Notes: generated from the sequence alone by a model not told the origin. A stretch of DNA of 64,000 nt from Bisgaard Taxon 45 (GCA_030783905.1 JAQAHH010000003.1:62001-126000); one strand, 5' to 3'; counted from the stretch's first letter, positions 8,693-17,947 are shown. Made by a program: numbers and translations.

Positions 8693-9481
8693 TCACATAC
8701 CAATCAGCACACATTGTGTTACTGCTTTGGCCTTCTCTTGTGCTTTCAAGGTAGAAGAACGATCTCCCACCGGCCCAACCACGACGCGGTTCCAATCTTG
8801 GTTTGAATTCACCCGCGCATTAAGACCCAACATGACCAAACGTGCCTGCAAGTTTTCTGCTTGAACCCTATTTTTAAAGGCACCACACTGTAAACCATAT
8901 TTTTTCTCGCTTGCTACCGCATTGACAACCTCGACTTTTTTCGGTGCTTCCACTTTCACCACCTCTTTGACCGGTTCAACTTTTTTAGTGTCAACCACAG
9001 GCGTGGTCTGCGGTTTATTTACGGTCTGTGCGCGATCATTTTTCGTGTCATTCGTTTTGAGAGCGGTTGTGATAGTTTCTTTTCTATTCTCCTCCGCTTT
9101 ACGCGCTTCCTCTTGCTGCAACCGAGCTTGCTCTGCTGCTTTTTGTTCTTGTTCCATTGCTAACAAAATCTTGCGTTGTTCTTCTGTCAAACGCATATTT
9201 TTATCTAAAATTTTTGGATCATCCGTCACCGGCACCGTACGTGTTTCTAACGCTTGGATATAGCTCCATACTTCCTCAGGCCGATTGGGTAACACGCTTT
9301 TCGCTGACTGCTCATCTTTTTTAGGCAGTGCCACAATCTCCTTCGGTGTTTTCTCTTTAATTAACATTAATACGGACAGAAAAATCACAAGGATAACCGC
9401 CACTAATGCTAATAAGGCAATTTTGCTTGTTCCTTTCTTTTTCTTTCTACTGCTACGACCAGCATAATTTCGTCTTGCCAC
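8693..9481 (-). CDS. ftsN: cell division protein FtsN
   Basis: A 262-residue bitopic divisome protein. A basic cytoplasmic N-terminus (MARRNYAGRSSRKKKK) precedes one membrane helix (residues about 20-41), a long Glu/Lys/Ala-rich periplasmic linker with coiled-coil character (AMEQEQKAAEQARLQQEE region), and a C-terminal SPOR domain (about residues 190-262, YGLQCGAF) that binds denuded septal peptidoglycan. The start is GTG, with AGG about 8 bases upstream. It lies downstream of priA, as in E. coli (priA-cytR-ftsN region). Confidence 0.93.
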   Translation of the reverse strand: MARRNYAGRSSRKKKKGTSKIALLALVAVILVIFLSVLMLIKEKTPKEIVALPKKDEQSAKSVLPNRPEEVWSYIQALETRTVPVTDDPKILDKNMRLTEEQRKILLAMEQEQKAAEQARLQQEEARKAEENRKETITTALKTNDTKNDRAQTVNKPQTTPVVDTKKVEPVKEVVKVEAPKKVEVVNAVASEKKYGLQCGAFKNRVQAENLQARLVMLGLNARVNSNQDWNRVVVGPVGDRSSTLKAQEKAKAVTQCVLIGM

Positions 9482-9559
9482 GCTAAAACCTATTTCCTAA
9501 ATCATTCACAAAAATTGAGCACAATTCTACTGAAAAATCCCTTTTAACTCAAATACAAG

Positions 9560-11770
9560 CTAACTTAAATCAATCGGATCCACATCTAACACACAACGTA
9601 CTGAACCTAATTTGATTGTTGATGTGGCTTGAAAAGCCGATAAGGCATGGTGTAATTGTGTCCGCGATGTATGTTGTAACAAAAGTTGCCAACGGTATTG
9701 GCCTGCTTTTTTACTAAACGGTGCGGCCATAGGACCTAAAATCTGAAGACGACTGTCGGTACCTTGTTTCCAAGTGTCAAAGTACGTTGCAATCTGTTGT
9801 AAGACCTGTTCTGCATCCTCAGCATGCCGACTTTGTGCTTTAAACAAGGCCTGTGCACTAAATGGTGGTAAGCCCATTTGTTGTCGTAGCTGCAAAGCTT
9901 GCTCCGCAAAATCAGTGTAACCCTGAGTCAACAAACGCTGTAATAAAGGATGCTCAGGGTAATGAGTTTGTAGTACCACTTCTCCTTGTTTCTCCGCCCG
10001 CCCTGCGCGTCCTGCCACTTGCACATAAAGCTGAGCCAAGCGCTCTTCTGCACGAAAATCAAGAGAAAATAACGCACTATCCACATTCACTAAAGCAACG
10101 AGAGTGACATCAGGAAAATGATGGCCTTTTGCGAGCATTTGTGTCCCAATCAAAATCTGACTTTTTCCTTGCTGAATATCAGTGAGATAATCCTCTAATT
10201 TGCCTTTACGAGCTGTACTGTCGCGATCAATACGCGTAATTTGATACTGGGGAAAATGACTGGCTAAGGTTTGTTCTAATTGCTCCGTGCCCAATCCAGT
10301 AGTAATGAGATGAGTGGAACCACAATGTGTACATTGGCGAGGAATTGGTTTTTGTGTCGCACAATGGTGACAACGTAAAACACGTTGGTGTTGATGATAA
10401 GTATACGGTTTTTCACAATGTTGGCAGGTCGCAATCCAGCCACACTCATGACATAACATCACGGGTGCGAAGCCACGGCGATTTAAAAAAAGTAGTACTT
10501 GATTGCCTTTTTGAAGATGCTTATTCATTTGCTGTAACAGTCGTTCAGATAAGCCATTACGAACCACTTGTTGCTTTAAATCGATCACCGAATGGTGAAG
10601 ATGTTGTGCATTTTCCGCCCGTTTAGATAAGACAATATGACGATATTTTCCATTTTTGACATTATTTAAACTTTCGAGGCTCGGTGTTGCTGATCCCATT
10701 AACACGGGAATATCACATTGTTTAGCTAACACAATCGCCAAATCCCGAGCGTGATAGCGGAAATTGTCTTGTTGTTTAAAAGACACATCGTGCTCTTCAT
10801 CAATCACAATCAAGCCTAAATTCGCAAACTGAGTAAATAGTGCCGATCTTGTCCCAATGACAATCGCACTTTGCTCTGTTTTCGCGCGTTGCCACACGGC
10901 TAGGCGTTGCGAATCATTTAATTCTGAATGCAAAACGTCAATTGGCACATTAAAGCGCGCCTTAAAACGTTGAACCGTTTGTGGGGTCAAACCAATTTCA
11001 GGCACCAACACCAAAACCTGTTTGCCTTTTTTCAGAACTTCCTCAATCAACTGCAAATAAATCTCGGTTTTGCCAGACCCCGTTATGCCATCAAGCAACC
11101 AAACCGCAAATCCCGCTTGAAAGGTTAATTGACTGAATGCTAACGCTTGTTGCGTATTGAGGACTAAACGATTTTCATGATTCGCGATGGGTTTCTCGCC
11201 TAATGTCTGCTGCCAACATTGAACAAGCGGTGTTACCTCAATTTCTTCTATATATGCTTTTTGTTTCAGGCGAGAAAAAATCGCTGTACTAAAAGGATGA
11301 TTGCCTTTTTCAAGGACATGTTCAGATAACGCCTTCAGCGCTTCAAGCTGTTTCTTAGCACGCTTAAATTCCCCGGTTTGCTGTTGTTCCAACGCCTGTT
11401 GACCAAGTGCGGTCAACTGCCAAAAAAGTTTCGTTTTTTCTGCCGCACTTTCACCCTGCCGAAGTTTGACTGGCAAGGCTTGAAATAACACTTCGCCCAA
11501 TGCTGTTTGATAATAATTCGCTGCCCAATGTAAGAGTGCCCACATTTCAGTATTGAACAGCTTGTCTTGATCCAACACCTCAAATACGGACTTTAATTGC
11601 TTAGCTTCAACATCTGTTTCAGTGGGAAAATCTACAACAACCGCCACCCTTTTTTGTGTACCAAAAGGCACAACGACACGCCCCCCAATCACAGCGTTGA
11701 GATGAGGGGGGAGTTGGTAATCAAAAAAACGGAATAACGGCACCGCTAGTGCCACACGAATGAGTTGCAT
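9560..11770 (-). CDS. priA: primosomal replication restart helicase PriA
   Basis: A 736-residue 3'-5' superfamily 2 helicase that loads the replisome at stalled forks. An N-terminal 3' DNA-binding domain is followed by Walker A GITGSGKTEIYL, the DEEHD box, GSATPS, and a zinc region with paired CxxC motifs (CHECGWIATCQHC, CHHC, CTHCG), then helicase motif QVAGRAGR. Length is typical. The PriB partner gene is also in this window (42.7 kb). priA is the left boundary of the P. multocida LPS outer-core locus. An uptake signal lies at 11405-11413. Confidence 0.97.
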   Translation of the reverse strand: MQLIRVALAVPLFRFFDYQLPPHLNAVIGGRVVVPFGTQKRVAVVVDFPTETDVEAKQLKSVFEVLDQDKLFNTEMWALLHWAANYYQTALGEVLFQALPVKLRQGESAAEKTKLFWQLTALGQQALEQQQTGEFKRAKKQLEALKALSEHVLEKGNHPFSTAIFSRLKQKAYIEEIEVTPLVQCWQQTLGEKPIANHENRLVLNTQQALAFSQLTFQAGFAVWLLDGITGSGKTEIYLQLIEEVLKKGKQVLVLVPEIGLTPQTVQRFKARFNVPIDVLHSELNDSQRLAVWQRAKTEQSAIVIGTRSALFTQFANLGLIVIDEEHDVSFKQQDNFRYHARDLAIVLAKQCDIPVLMGSATPSLESLNNVKNGKYRHIVLSKRAENAQHLHHSVIDLKQQVVRNGLSERLLQQMNKHLQKGNQVLLFLNRRGFAPVMLCHECGWIATCQHCEKPYTYHQHQRVLRCHHCATQKPIPRQCTHCGSTHLITTGLGTEQLEQTLASHFPQYQITRIDRDSTARKGKLEDYLTDIQQGKSQILIGTQMLAKGHHFPDVTLVALVNVDSALFSLDFRAEERLAQLYVQVAGRAGRAEKQGEVVLQTHYPEHPLLQRLLTQGYTDFAEQALQLRQQMGLPPFSAQALFKAQSRHAEDAEQVLQQIATYFDTWKQGTDSRLQILGPMAAPFSKKAGQYRWQLLLQHTSRTQLHHALSAFQATSTIKLGSVRCVLDVDPIDLS

Positions 11771-11882
11771 GGTTTTTCACATTGTCAGTAATTTGAACCC
11801 GTCTTAATCCGGCTTTACTTAAACAAAGTATTATCTTACCATGCCTATTATATAAAACTGGAATAACTTTTATTTATTATCT

Positions 11883-12785
11883 TTAGTAAATATTATACTT
11901 GTGCCGATGTCGCATATATCGAAGGATACATTTGAAATAGTTTAATATAGAAAATGGTATTTTAGGACTAATATTCATTTCTCTTAACACTTTCTGATAA
12001 ACATGTACTTTCAAATGTTTACAGTTATCATGCCAAGCTTTTTCTGGACCACAGTAATGTGAAATAACTACAGGCATCGTTGTTTTTTCTAAAGAATGTA
12101 GCTTTTTCAACTTTCCTTTACAACATTGCTTAATTCTTTCAGCCTGATGAGGCATGAAATTAAATCGACAATCCAAATAGTAGATTTTATTTTTAAAGAG
12201 AATATTTAATATATCTTGATCCTGATAAATCATTTGTTCCGGATATATATCTAACAACTGCAAAGCCCGAGAGAAAACATCTATTTTTCGCCATTCTTCT
12301 AAATTAAGTATCATCACTCCAGCATTGAAATAAAACTCGCTCTCTGACATTGAAATTAGCTTCTTATGCTCAGAATTTTCATTCTCAATAAAAGAATCAT
12401 AACAAGCTGCTGCACAATAATTATTAACATCAACATTCCATAAAGCTTCTAATGAATTAAAGACTAAAACATCAACATCTAAATAAATGATTTTACTTAA
12501 GCTACTAGGTAGATACTCTGTGGCTTTTAATCTAGCGTAAGTGGCTAAGGAAATATAAGTAATTTTGGTTGGAAATCGATTAAAGTCATTTTTATTTACT
12601 AAAATAAAATAGACTTCATTTCCATAAGCAGTCACAATATCAAAAATATCTTTCTTACTTTTCTCTCCCATACCCAAATCAAAAATATAAAATGAGATAC
12701 CGCTTCCATTATTATTCAAGATACTTTTAATTGTAACAACTAAATGCTTTGCATAAACTTCATCAGAAATAAACAAAATATTCAT
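11883..12785 (-). CDS. family GT8 glycosyltransferase (LPS outer core)
   Basis: About 300 residues from MNILFISDEVYAKHL; the start at 12785 has a GTGAG ribosome binding site and begins after the neighbouring GT2 stop. GT8 hallmarks are the DxD nucleotide-sugar and metal site (IIYLDVDVLVF, residues about 95-105), FNAGVMILNLEEWR and QDILNILF. It resembles retaining galactosyl- or glucosyltransferases such as LgtC and RfaJ. In this locus it most likely adds a hexose to the LPS outer core on the cytoplasmic face. The donor and linkage cannot be read from sequence. It is last of four same-strand transferase genes and is AT-rich. Confidence 0.87.
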   Translation of the reverse strand: MNILFISDEVYAKHLVVTIKSILNNNGSGISFYIFDLGMGEKSKKDIFDIVTAYGNEVYFILVNKNDFNRFPTKITYISLATYARLKATEYLPSSLSKIIYLDVDVLVFNSLEALWNVDVNNYCAAACYDSFIENENSEHKKLISMSESEFYFNAGVMILNLEEWRKIDVFSRALQLLDIYPEQMIYQDQDILNILFKNKIYYLDCRFNFMPHQAERIKQCCKGKLKKLHSLEKTTMPVVISHYCGPEKAWHDNCKHLKVHVYQKVLREMNISPKIPFSILNYFKCILRYMRHRHKYNIY

Positions 12786-12792
12786 AATAATC

Positions 12793-13800
12793 TCACAACA
12801 TAGAATCATATTTATAAGGCCGAATAATCCTTTTAATAATCTTCAATTTTTGCCGTCCACTAAAACAAGAATTATTCTTATTAACCAAGAATAATACAAC
12901 ATACCTTAATTTATTATCACTCAAAGATAAATAACAATCATAAAGTATCTTTCTTACTACTTCATTAGCTAGAAGGTTTAAGTTAGTAAGCTCAGTTTGA
13001 ATCTTCACAACATCATCAAAAAATATATTTTCACCTAATCTATGAACAACACCTAAGTCTTGTAAATAATAATTTATCGCTTTTTTCCTAATTTTCTTCG
13101 CCATTATATTTTGATATTTATTATGTAAAGAAGAAGTTTGTGTATTGTGTAGACGATAATAAACTAACGATTCAGGATAATTTGCTAATTTGCCCAAACG
13201 GCTCACTTCTAACCAAAATTGGTAATCTTCAGTATGTTGATAAGCAGGATCAAAGCGTAATCCATGCTCTCTAAAGACATTACTTTTTACAATCATCGAG
13301 TTATTATGAATAGGATTACGAAATAACATTGCCTCCACAATTTCTTTATGAGTTAGTGGATTTTTCCATTGTTCACCATGTTCATAATAATTAGCCAAAT
13401 TACTCCCATTCCCATCTTCTGATAAAATAGTTAGATACGATCCCATTGCAATAATTTGAGGATGAGACAACATATATCCTAAAATTTTTTCAATCCATTC
13501 AGGCTTTGTAATATCATCCGCATCAGTCCTTGCGACATAATCACCACTTACATACTCAATACCAATATTCAAGGAACTAATAAAGCCTAAATTCTTAGGA
13601 TTATTAATCATCTTAATTCTAGAGTCTTTTTCAGAAAGTGAATGAAGTTTTGATAACGTACTATCAGAAGAACCATCATTAACTACGATAATTTCTAAAT
13701 TCTTATATGTTTGATTGATCACCGCATTGATACATTCCTCAATATATTTCTCAACATTATAAGCACAAATCAAAACTGAGACCAAAGGTGTATTTAACAT
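12793..13800 (-). CDS. family GT2 glycosyltransferase A (LPS outer core)
   Basis: 335 residues. A GT-A fold N-terminus (PLVSVLICAYNVEKYIEECI) is followed by NDGSSDST, the metal-binding RTDADD motif and an ED (TEDYQFW) catalytic-base region. The C-terminal third is basic and less conserved. It is strongly similar to the next gene upstream (13885-14889), clearly a tandem paralogue. Transferases of this type in P. multocida LPS loci are thought to add N-acetylhexosamines. The ribosome binding site is weak (TGGAAA). Confidence 0.88.
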   Translation of the reverse strand: MLNTPLVSVLICAYNVEKYIEECINAVINQTYKNLEIIVVNDGSSDSTLSKLHSLSEKDSRIKMINNPKNLGFISSLNIGIEYVSGDYVARTDADDITKPEWIEKILGYMLSHPQIIAMGSYLTILSEDGNGSNLANYYEHGEQWKNPLTHKEIVEAMLFRNPIHNNSMIVKSNVFREHGLRFDPAYQHTEDYQFWLEVSRLGKLANYPESLVYYRLHNTQTSSLHNKYQNIMAKKIRKKAINYYLQDLGVVHRLGENIFFDDVVKIQTELTNLNLLANEVVRKILYDCYLSLSDNKLRYVVLFLVNKNNSCFSGRQKLKIIKRIIRPYKYDSML

Positions 13801-13834
13801 AAACTAATTTCCACACATTCACATTTTTATATAG

Positions 13835-13867
13835 AAAATATTTTAGACTCCGGCTCTAAAATATTTT
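13835..13867 (-). repeat. 13-base perfect inverted repeat between the two GT2 genes
   Basis: AAAATATTTTAGA and its exact complement surround CTCCGGC. It has no U-tract on the transcribed (minus) side, so it is not a standard terminator. It may be an mRNA-stabilising or processing hairpin between the paralogues. Confidence 0.6.
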
Positions 13868-13884
13868 ATTCAAAAAAATAACAC

Positions 13885-14889
13885 CTAATAAGTAGATGGA
13901 TATTTATTAGGGCGAAGATATTTTTTTATTATTTTAAACTTGTCTTTTATAGAAAGAAAGTTATTCTTATTTATTAAAAAATAATAAATATCTTTATAAT
14001 TATACTCTCCCAAGGAAAGATAACATTCGTAGATGATACGCCTTATTATACTTTCTTTAAACATACCATTTTCATAAAATATTTTTTGCAATAACGCTAT
14101 ATCTTTGAATAAAAATTTTTCAGGTAACTGATAATCAACACCAAGATCTTTTAAATAATAATTAAGAGCTTGTAAACGTAATTTTTTACCATTTATTTCT
14201 TGTTGGCTATTATGAATAGAAGATGTTTGATTACGGTGAAGCCTATAATACACTAGTGACTCAGGATAATTTGCTAATTTCCCAATTCGACTAACTTCCA
14301 GCCAAAATTTATAATCTTCAGCATAATGATAATCTGGATCATAAATTAAGTTATACTTTGTATATATCTCACTTTTCATAATCATTGAATTATTATGAAT
14401 AGGATTACCAAATAACATTTTCTCAACAATATCTTTGTGCTTTAATGGATTTTTCCATTCAACTTTATTTTGATGATGATTAGCAAGCACACTACCATTA
14501 TTTGCTTCTGATAAGACAGTAAGGTAAGATCCCATAGCGATGATTTCAGGATCATTTTGCATACAAGTTAATATTTTCTCAATCCAATCTGGCTTAGTTA
14601 TATCATCAGAATCTGTTCGAGCAATATATTCTCCAGCTATTTCTTGTAAACCTTCATTTAAAGCGGCAATTATTCCAATATGATTATTGAGATTTAATAT
14701 TTTTATACGATTATCTTTCTTGGCTAACTTTTTTAAAAGAAAATAAGTATTATCAGAAGAACCATCATTCACAATAATAATTTCTAAGTTGCTATATGTC
14801 TGATTAATCACTGCATTAATACATTCTTCAATATATTGTTCGACATTATAAGCACAAATCAAAACCGAAACCAAAGGTTTACTTTCCAT
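13885..14889 (-). CDS. family GT2 glycosyltransferase B (LPS outer core)
   Basis: 334 residues with the same architecture as its neighbour: KPLVSVLICAYNVEQYIEECI, NDGSSDNT, metal-binding RTDSDD and AEDYKFW. The N-terminal 230 residues align almost residue for residue with the 335-aa protein. The C-terminal acceptor-facing part diverges, which suggests duplication followed by change in acceptor or linkage. The codon composition is very AT-rich. It follows the GT25 gene with an 18-base gap. Confidence 0.88.
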   Translation of the reverse strand: MESKPLVSVLICAYNVEQYIEECINAVINQTYSNLEIIIVNDGSSDNTYFLLKKLAKKDNRIKILNLNNHIGIIAALNEGLQEIAGEYIARTDSDDITKPDWIEKILTCMQNDPEIIAMGSYLTVLSEANNGSVLANHHQNKVEWKNPLKHKDIVEKMLFGNPIHNNSMIMKSEIYTKYNLIYDPDYHYAEDYKFWLEVSRIGKLANYPESLVYYRLHRNQTSSIHNSQQEINGKKLRLQALNYYLKDLGVDYQLPEKFLFKDIALLQKIFYENGMFKESIIRRIIYECYLSLGEYNYKDIYYFLINKNNFLSIKDKFKIIKKYLRPNKYPSTY

Positions 14890-14907
14890 AAAATCACTCT
14901 ATTAAAT

Positions 14908-15756
14908 TTATTTAAACTCAATAATAATTTTATCTTTTTCTATTTTATATTCCTCACGCTTTCTTTTATTATTATCTATAATTCTTTTAGGTTTCTTAAG
15001 AATATAAATAAATTTATCTATAATTTTTTTTCTATTTCTTTTGGATTCTTCACTTTTTTTGTTCCTAAACTTATTTCTTTCTAATTCTAACTGACTCTGC
15101 AATACAGAGGATTCATTGTTTAGCTGTAACTCTTGGATACAAATAGCAGGAGAAAGCTGATATACATTAAAGCTATTTTTAACTAAAAATTGATTAAAAA
15201 TCAATTCATCAATCGGTGCAATATCCTCATTACTAATATTTTTAAAAATATCTAATAAAAACCTCGCCGCACTTTGAGAAATAATATATCCGGCAGTACC
15301 AAAATGAGCAGACTTTAACAATAAAAAATCTCTATGAATATAAGGTGCAATATGAGATGGTTCACAAACTACTTTTTGTAAAAATGTTTCTAAACGAATA
15401 ATAAAAGCTGCCTCTGGATCAAAACGAGATAAAAGCCATTCATCATCTATCAAAAATTTATCTGCATCTTCTCCCAAAACAATATCATCTTCAAAAACAG
15501 TAATATAGGGTAAATTCTCTTCGATACACTTATGCCATAAGGATAAATGACTGATAAAACAGCCTTTTTCCCCTTCTGTTAAGCTCGAATCGGCTAAACT
15601 TGGAAAAAATTGCAAAACGAGTTGATCAAGTAATGGAGAAGGACTAATTGCATCAAAAAATTGAAATGGGATATTTTTCTGAGAAAACTGATTCCTGATG
15701 TGTTGCCTACGCTCTACAGCGGAGGAAAGGCTAACAACATAATGCTCACCTGACAT
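14908..15756 (-). CDS. family GT25 glycosyltransferase with long charged tail
   Basis: 282 residues. GT25 (LPS galactosyl/glucosyltransferase, Lex2B/LgtB-like) features are YVVSLSSAVERRQHI at the N-terminus, FFDAISP, GEKGCFISHLSLW and the acidic FEDDIVLGED motif (residues about 87-96). The enzyme core ends near residue 220. After that comes an unusual Lys/Glu/Arg-rich tail of about 60 residues, encoded by A-rich DNA with an A8 tract (complement of 15024-15031). AAGG upstream supports the start. Probably the first gene of the four-gene transferase operon. Donor not determinable. Confidence 0.85.
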   Translation of the reverse strand: MSGEHYVVSLSSAVERRQHIRNQFSQKNIPFQFFDAISPSPLLDQLVLQFFPSLADSSLTEGEKGCFISHLSLWHKCIEENLPYITVFEDDIVLGEDADKFLIDDEWLLSRFDPEAAFIIRLETFLQKVVCEPSHIAPYIHRDFLLLKSAHFGTAGYIISQSAARFLLDIFKNISNEDIAPIDELIFNQFLVKNSFNVYQLSPAICIQELQLNNESSVLQSQLELERNKFRNKKSEESKRNRKKIIDKFIYILKKPKRIIDNNKRKREEYKIEKDKIIIEFK

Positions 15757-15841
15757 AAACTCGTGCCTTTAAGTAAAATTAATAAACAATCGAAATATAC
15801 CATTTTTGCCAAAAACTGTCTATTCGCGCGCAGTCTTCTGC

Positions 15842-15870
15842 TTGCAACTTTATCCCTTTTTTTGTACAAT
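15842..15870 (+). promoter_or_regulatory. sigma-70 promoter of rpmE
   Basis: TTGCAA, 17 bases, TACAAT. This predicts a transcript starting near 15877 and a 5' leader of about 95 bases before the rpmE start at 15971. Gammaproteobacterial L31 mRNAs have a known leader motif bound by L31, so autoregulation is plausible here. Confidence 0.65.
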
Positions 15871-15970
15871 CTGCACCCTTACATACAAACTGCCATACGG
15901 CGTAATATTAACTACATGCGGTGTCAGTCTAAGAGCTTGATAGCGGCATGGCTTCAAATTGAGGTTTTCT

Positions 15971-16183
15971 ATGAAACAAGGTATCCATCCTAATTATGTA
16001 GAAGTTACAGCAACTTGTTCTTGCGGTAACGTGATTAAAACTCGCTCAACAGTGGGTAAAGATTTAAACTTAGATGTTTGTGGCAACTGCCACCCATTCT
16101 ATACAGGTAAACAACGTGTTGTTGATACTGGTGGTCGTGTAGAACGCTTTAACAAACGTTTTAGTATTCCAAGTACAAAATAA
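15971..16183 (+). CDS. rpmE: 50S ribosomal protein L31 (zinc form)
   Basis: 70 residues from [12 protein letters not shown]. The start at 15971 is chosen over 15959 because it has GAGG 7-10 bases upstream and matches the family N-terminus. Cys16, Cys18, Cys37 and Cys40 form the CxC...CxxC zinc site, so this is the C+ form rather than the zinc-independent paralogue. It sits inside the LPS locus on the opposite strand to the first four transferases. Two more LPS genes follow it on the same strand, separated by a hairpin. Confidence 0.95.
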   Translation: MKQGIHPNYVEVTATCSCGNVIKTRSTVGKDLNLDVCGNCHPFYTGKQRVVDTGGRVERFNKRFSIPSTK

Positions 16184-16192
16184 GATTACGTT

Positions 16193-16224
16193 AATTAAAC
16201 CCTGTTTTCTTACAGGGTTTAATT
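16193..16224 (+). terminator. hairpin between rpmE and the downstream GT25 gene
   Basis: AATTAAACCCTG and its exact complement form a 12-base stem with an 8-base loop. It is followed by CTATATAAGG rather than a clean U-tract. It may be a leaky terminator or attenuator separating rpmE from the two LPS genes. Confidence 0.6.
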
Positions 16225-16243
16225 CTATATAAGGATGAGGAAC

Positions 16244-16912
16244 ATGGAACAACTCCCCCCAATCTTTGTAATTAGCCTTAAAAATTCACCTCGTCGTCAT
16301 ACCATTTCTCAACGTTTAAACGGACTAAATCTAGCCTTCACCTTTATCGACGGTATTAATGGTAAAACACTTTCAGAAGAACAAAAAAAGTGTGTAGACT
16401 ATCAATTCTATCCTAAAACATTTGCTGCTAATCGCCCATTAACTATAGGTGAAATTGGTTGTGCGATGAGCCATCTTTTCATTTATAATATGATGCAAGA
16501 TCAAGATATTGCTAACGCAATTATTTTGGAAGACGATGCTATTGTTTCCCAAGAGTTTGAACAGATAATATTAGACAGCCTTAAAAAAGTGCCTAAAAGC
16601 GTCGACATTCTATTCTATGAGCATGGAAAAGCGAAAAGCTACTTTTGTAAAAAAAACCTCACTGAAGGCTATCGCCTAGTACGTTACCGTTCCCCATCGA
16701 AACATTCTAAACGAACAATCACTCGAGCAACAGCTTATTTCATTACGAAAGAGGCAGCAAGTAAATTATTAAAACTAGCTTATCCTATTCGTATGCCAGC
16801 AGATTACTTAACCGGTGCATTACAATTAACTGGATTAAATGCTTACGGAGTTGAACCTCCTTGTGTATTTAGAGGTGTCGATTCTGAAATTGACGCGATG
16901 GAGCAGCGCTAA
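16244..16912 (+). CDS. family GT25 glycosyltransferase (LPS core)
   Basis: About 222 residues from MEQLPPIFVISLKNSPRR; the start at 16244 has GAGGAAC directly upstream. Motifs are FVISLKNSPRRHTI, FIDGINGKTL, TIGEIGCAMSHL and the acidic ILEDDAIV (residues about 98-105). It is related to the other GT25 gene but shorter and without the basic tail. It overlaps no neighbour, and its stop is 1 base before the start of the heptosyltransferase gene, so the two are translationally linked. Predicted to add a sugar to the LPS core; specificity unknown. Confidence 0.86.
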   Translation: MEQLPPIFVISLKNSPRRHTISQRLNGLNLAFTFIDGINGKTLSEEQKKCVDYQFYPKTFAANRPLTIGEIGCAMSHLFIYNMMQDQDIANAIILEDDAIVSQEFEQIILDSLKKVPKSVDILFYEHGKAKSYFCKKNLTEGYRLVRYRSPSKHSKRTITRATAYFITKEAASKLLKLAYPIRMPADYLTGALQLTGLNAYGVEPPCVFRGVDSEIDAMEQR

Positions 16913-16913
16913 A

Positions 16914-17945
16914 ATGAGATTAAAAGACAGCTTACGTGTTTTACGACTGCAATTAGGAAAGCAATTACTTGATAAAAAAGATCGCTTTTCAGAAATCAAT
17001 ACGGCAGTAAAAAATATCCTCTTCCTACGCCAAGACGGAAAAATTGGGGATTATGTGGTGAGTTCATTTGTATTCCGTGAGATCAAAAAATTTAATCCTG
17101 AAATTAGAATTGGGGTGATTTGTACCAAACAAAATGCCTATCTTTTTAAACAAAATTCATATATTGATCAACTTTACTATGTAAAAAAGAAAAGTATTTT
17201 GGATTACATTAAATGTGGTTTAGCTATTCGAAAAGCACAATATGATTTAGTGATTGATCCGACAATTATGATTCGTAATCGTGATCTTTTACTACTACGC
17301 TTAATTAATGCCAAAAATTATATTGGCTATCAAAAAGCAGATTACGGTTTGTTTAATATTAATCTTGAAGGTGAATATCACTTTTCTGAGTTGTACAAAT
17401 TAGCTTTAGAAAAAGCCAATATTCCTGTGCAAGATATGAGTTATGATGTGCCATTTGATGCACAAAGTGCGGTCGATATTGCTGAATTTTTGCAGCAAAA
17501 ACAGCTAGAAAATTATCTTGCGATTAATTTTTATGGTGCCGCAAGAATCAAGAAAGTGAATGATGAAAATATCAAAAAATATTTAGATTATCTCACGCAA
17601 GTCAGCGGGGGAAAAAAGCTGGTGCTATTAAGCTATCCTGAAGTAACAGAGAAATTAACACAATTGTCAGCCGATTATCCGCATATTTTTGTCCATCCAA
17701 CAACCAAGATCTTTCATACCATTGAATTGATTCGCCATTGTGACCAATTAATCTCAACAGATACCTCAACGGTACATATTGCATCAGGTTTCAATAAACC
17801 GATTATTGGTATTTATAAAGACGATCCGATCGCCTTTACCCATTGGCAACCTAGAAGTCAGGCGGAGACGCATATTCTTTTCTATAAAGAAAATATTAAT
17901 GAGCTTTCTCCTGAACAAATTGATCCTGATTGGCTTGTCAAATAG
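16914..17945 (+). CDS. hptE: family GT9 LPS heptosyltransferase
   Basis: About 343 residues from MRLKDSLRVLRLQLGK. GT9 (WaaC/WaaF/WaaQ) features are FLRQDGKIGDYVVSSFVF at the N-terminus and STDTSTVHIASGFNKPIIGIY near the C-terminus, forming the ADP-heptose site. The start at 16914 follows the GT25 stop by 1 base; longer frames overlap that gene. The position next to fpg in the P. multocida LPS outer-core locus corresponds to hptE. An uptake signal (17465-17473) lies inside, the only one between 11.4 and 20.8 kb. It is convergent with mutM, with a gap of 2 bases. Confidence 0.85.
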   Translation: MRLKDSLRVLRLQLGKQLLDKKDRFSEINTAVKNILFLRQDGKIGDYVVSSFVFREIKKFNPEIRIGVICTKQNAYLFKQNSYIDQLYYVKKKSILDYIKCGLAIRKAQYDLVIDPTIMIRNRDLLLLRLINAKNYIGYQKADYGLFNINLEGEYHFSELYKLALEKANIPVQDMSYDVPFDAQSAVDIAEFLQQKQLENYLAINFYGAARIKKVNDENIKKYLDYLTQVSGGKKLVLLSYPEVTEKLTQLSADYPHIFVHPTTKIFHTIELIRHCDQLISTDTSTVHIASGFNKPIIGIYKDDPIAFTHWQPRSQAETHILFYKENINELSPEQIDPDWLVK

Positions 17946-17947
17946 TC

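Noticed and set aside
8922-9263. Plus-strand Ser/Val/Cys-rich frames opposite ftsN
   Set aside because: Antisense shadow of the Glu/Lys/Ala-rich FtsN linker, with no ribosome binding site or family match.
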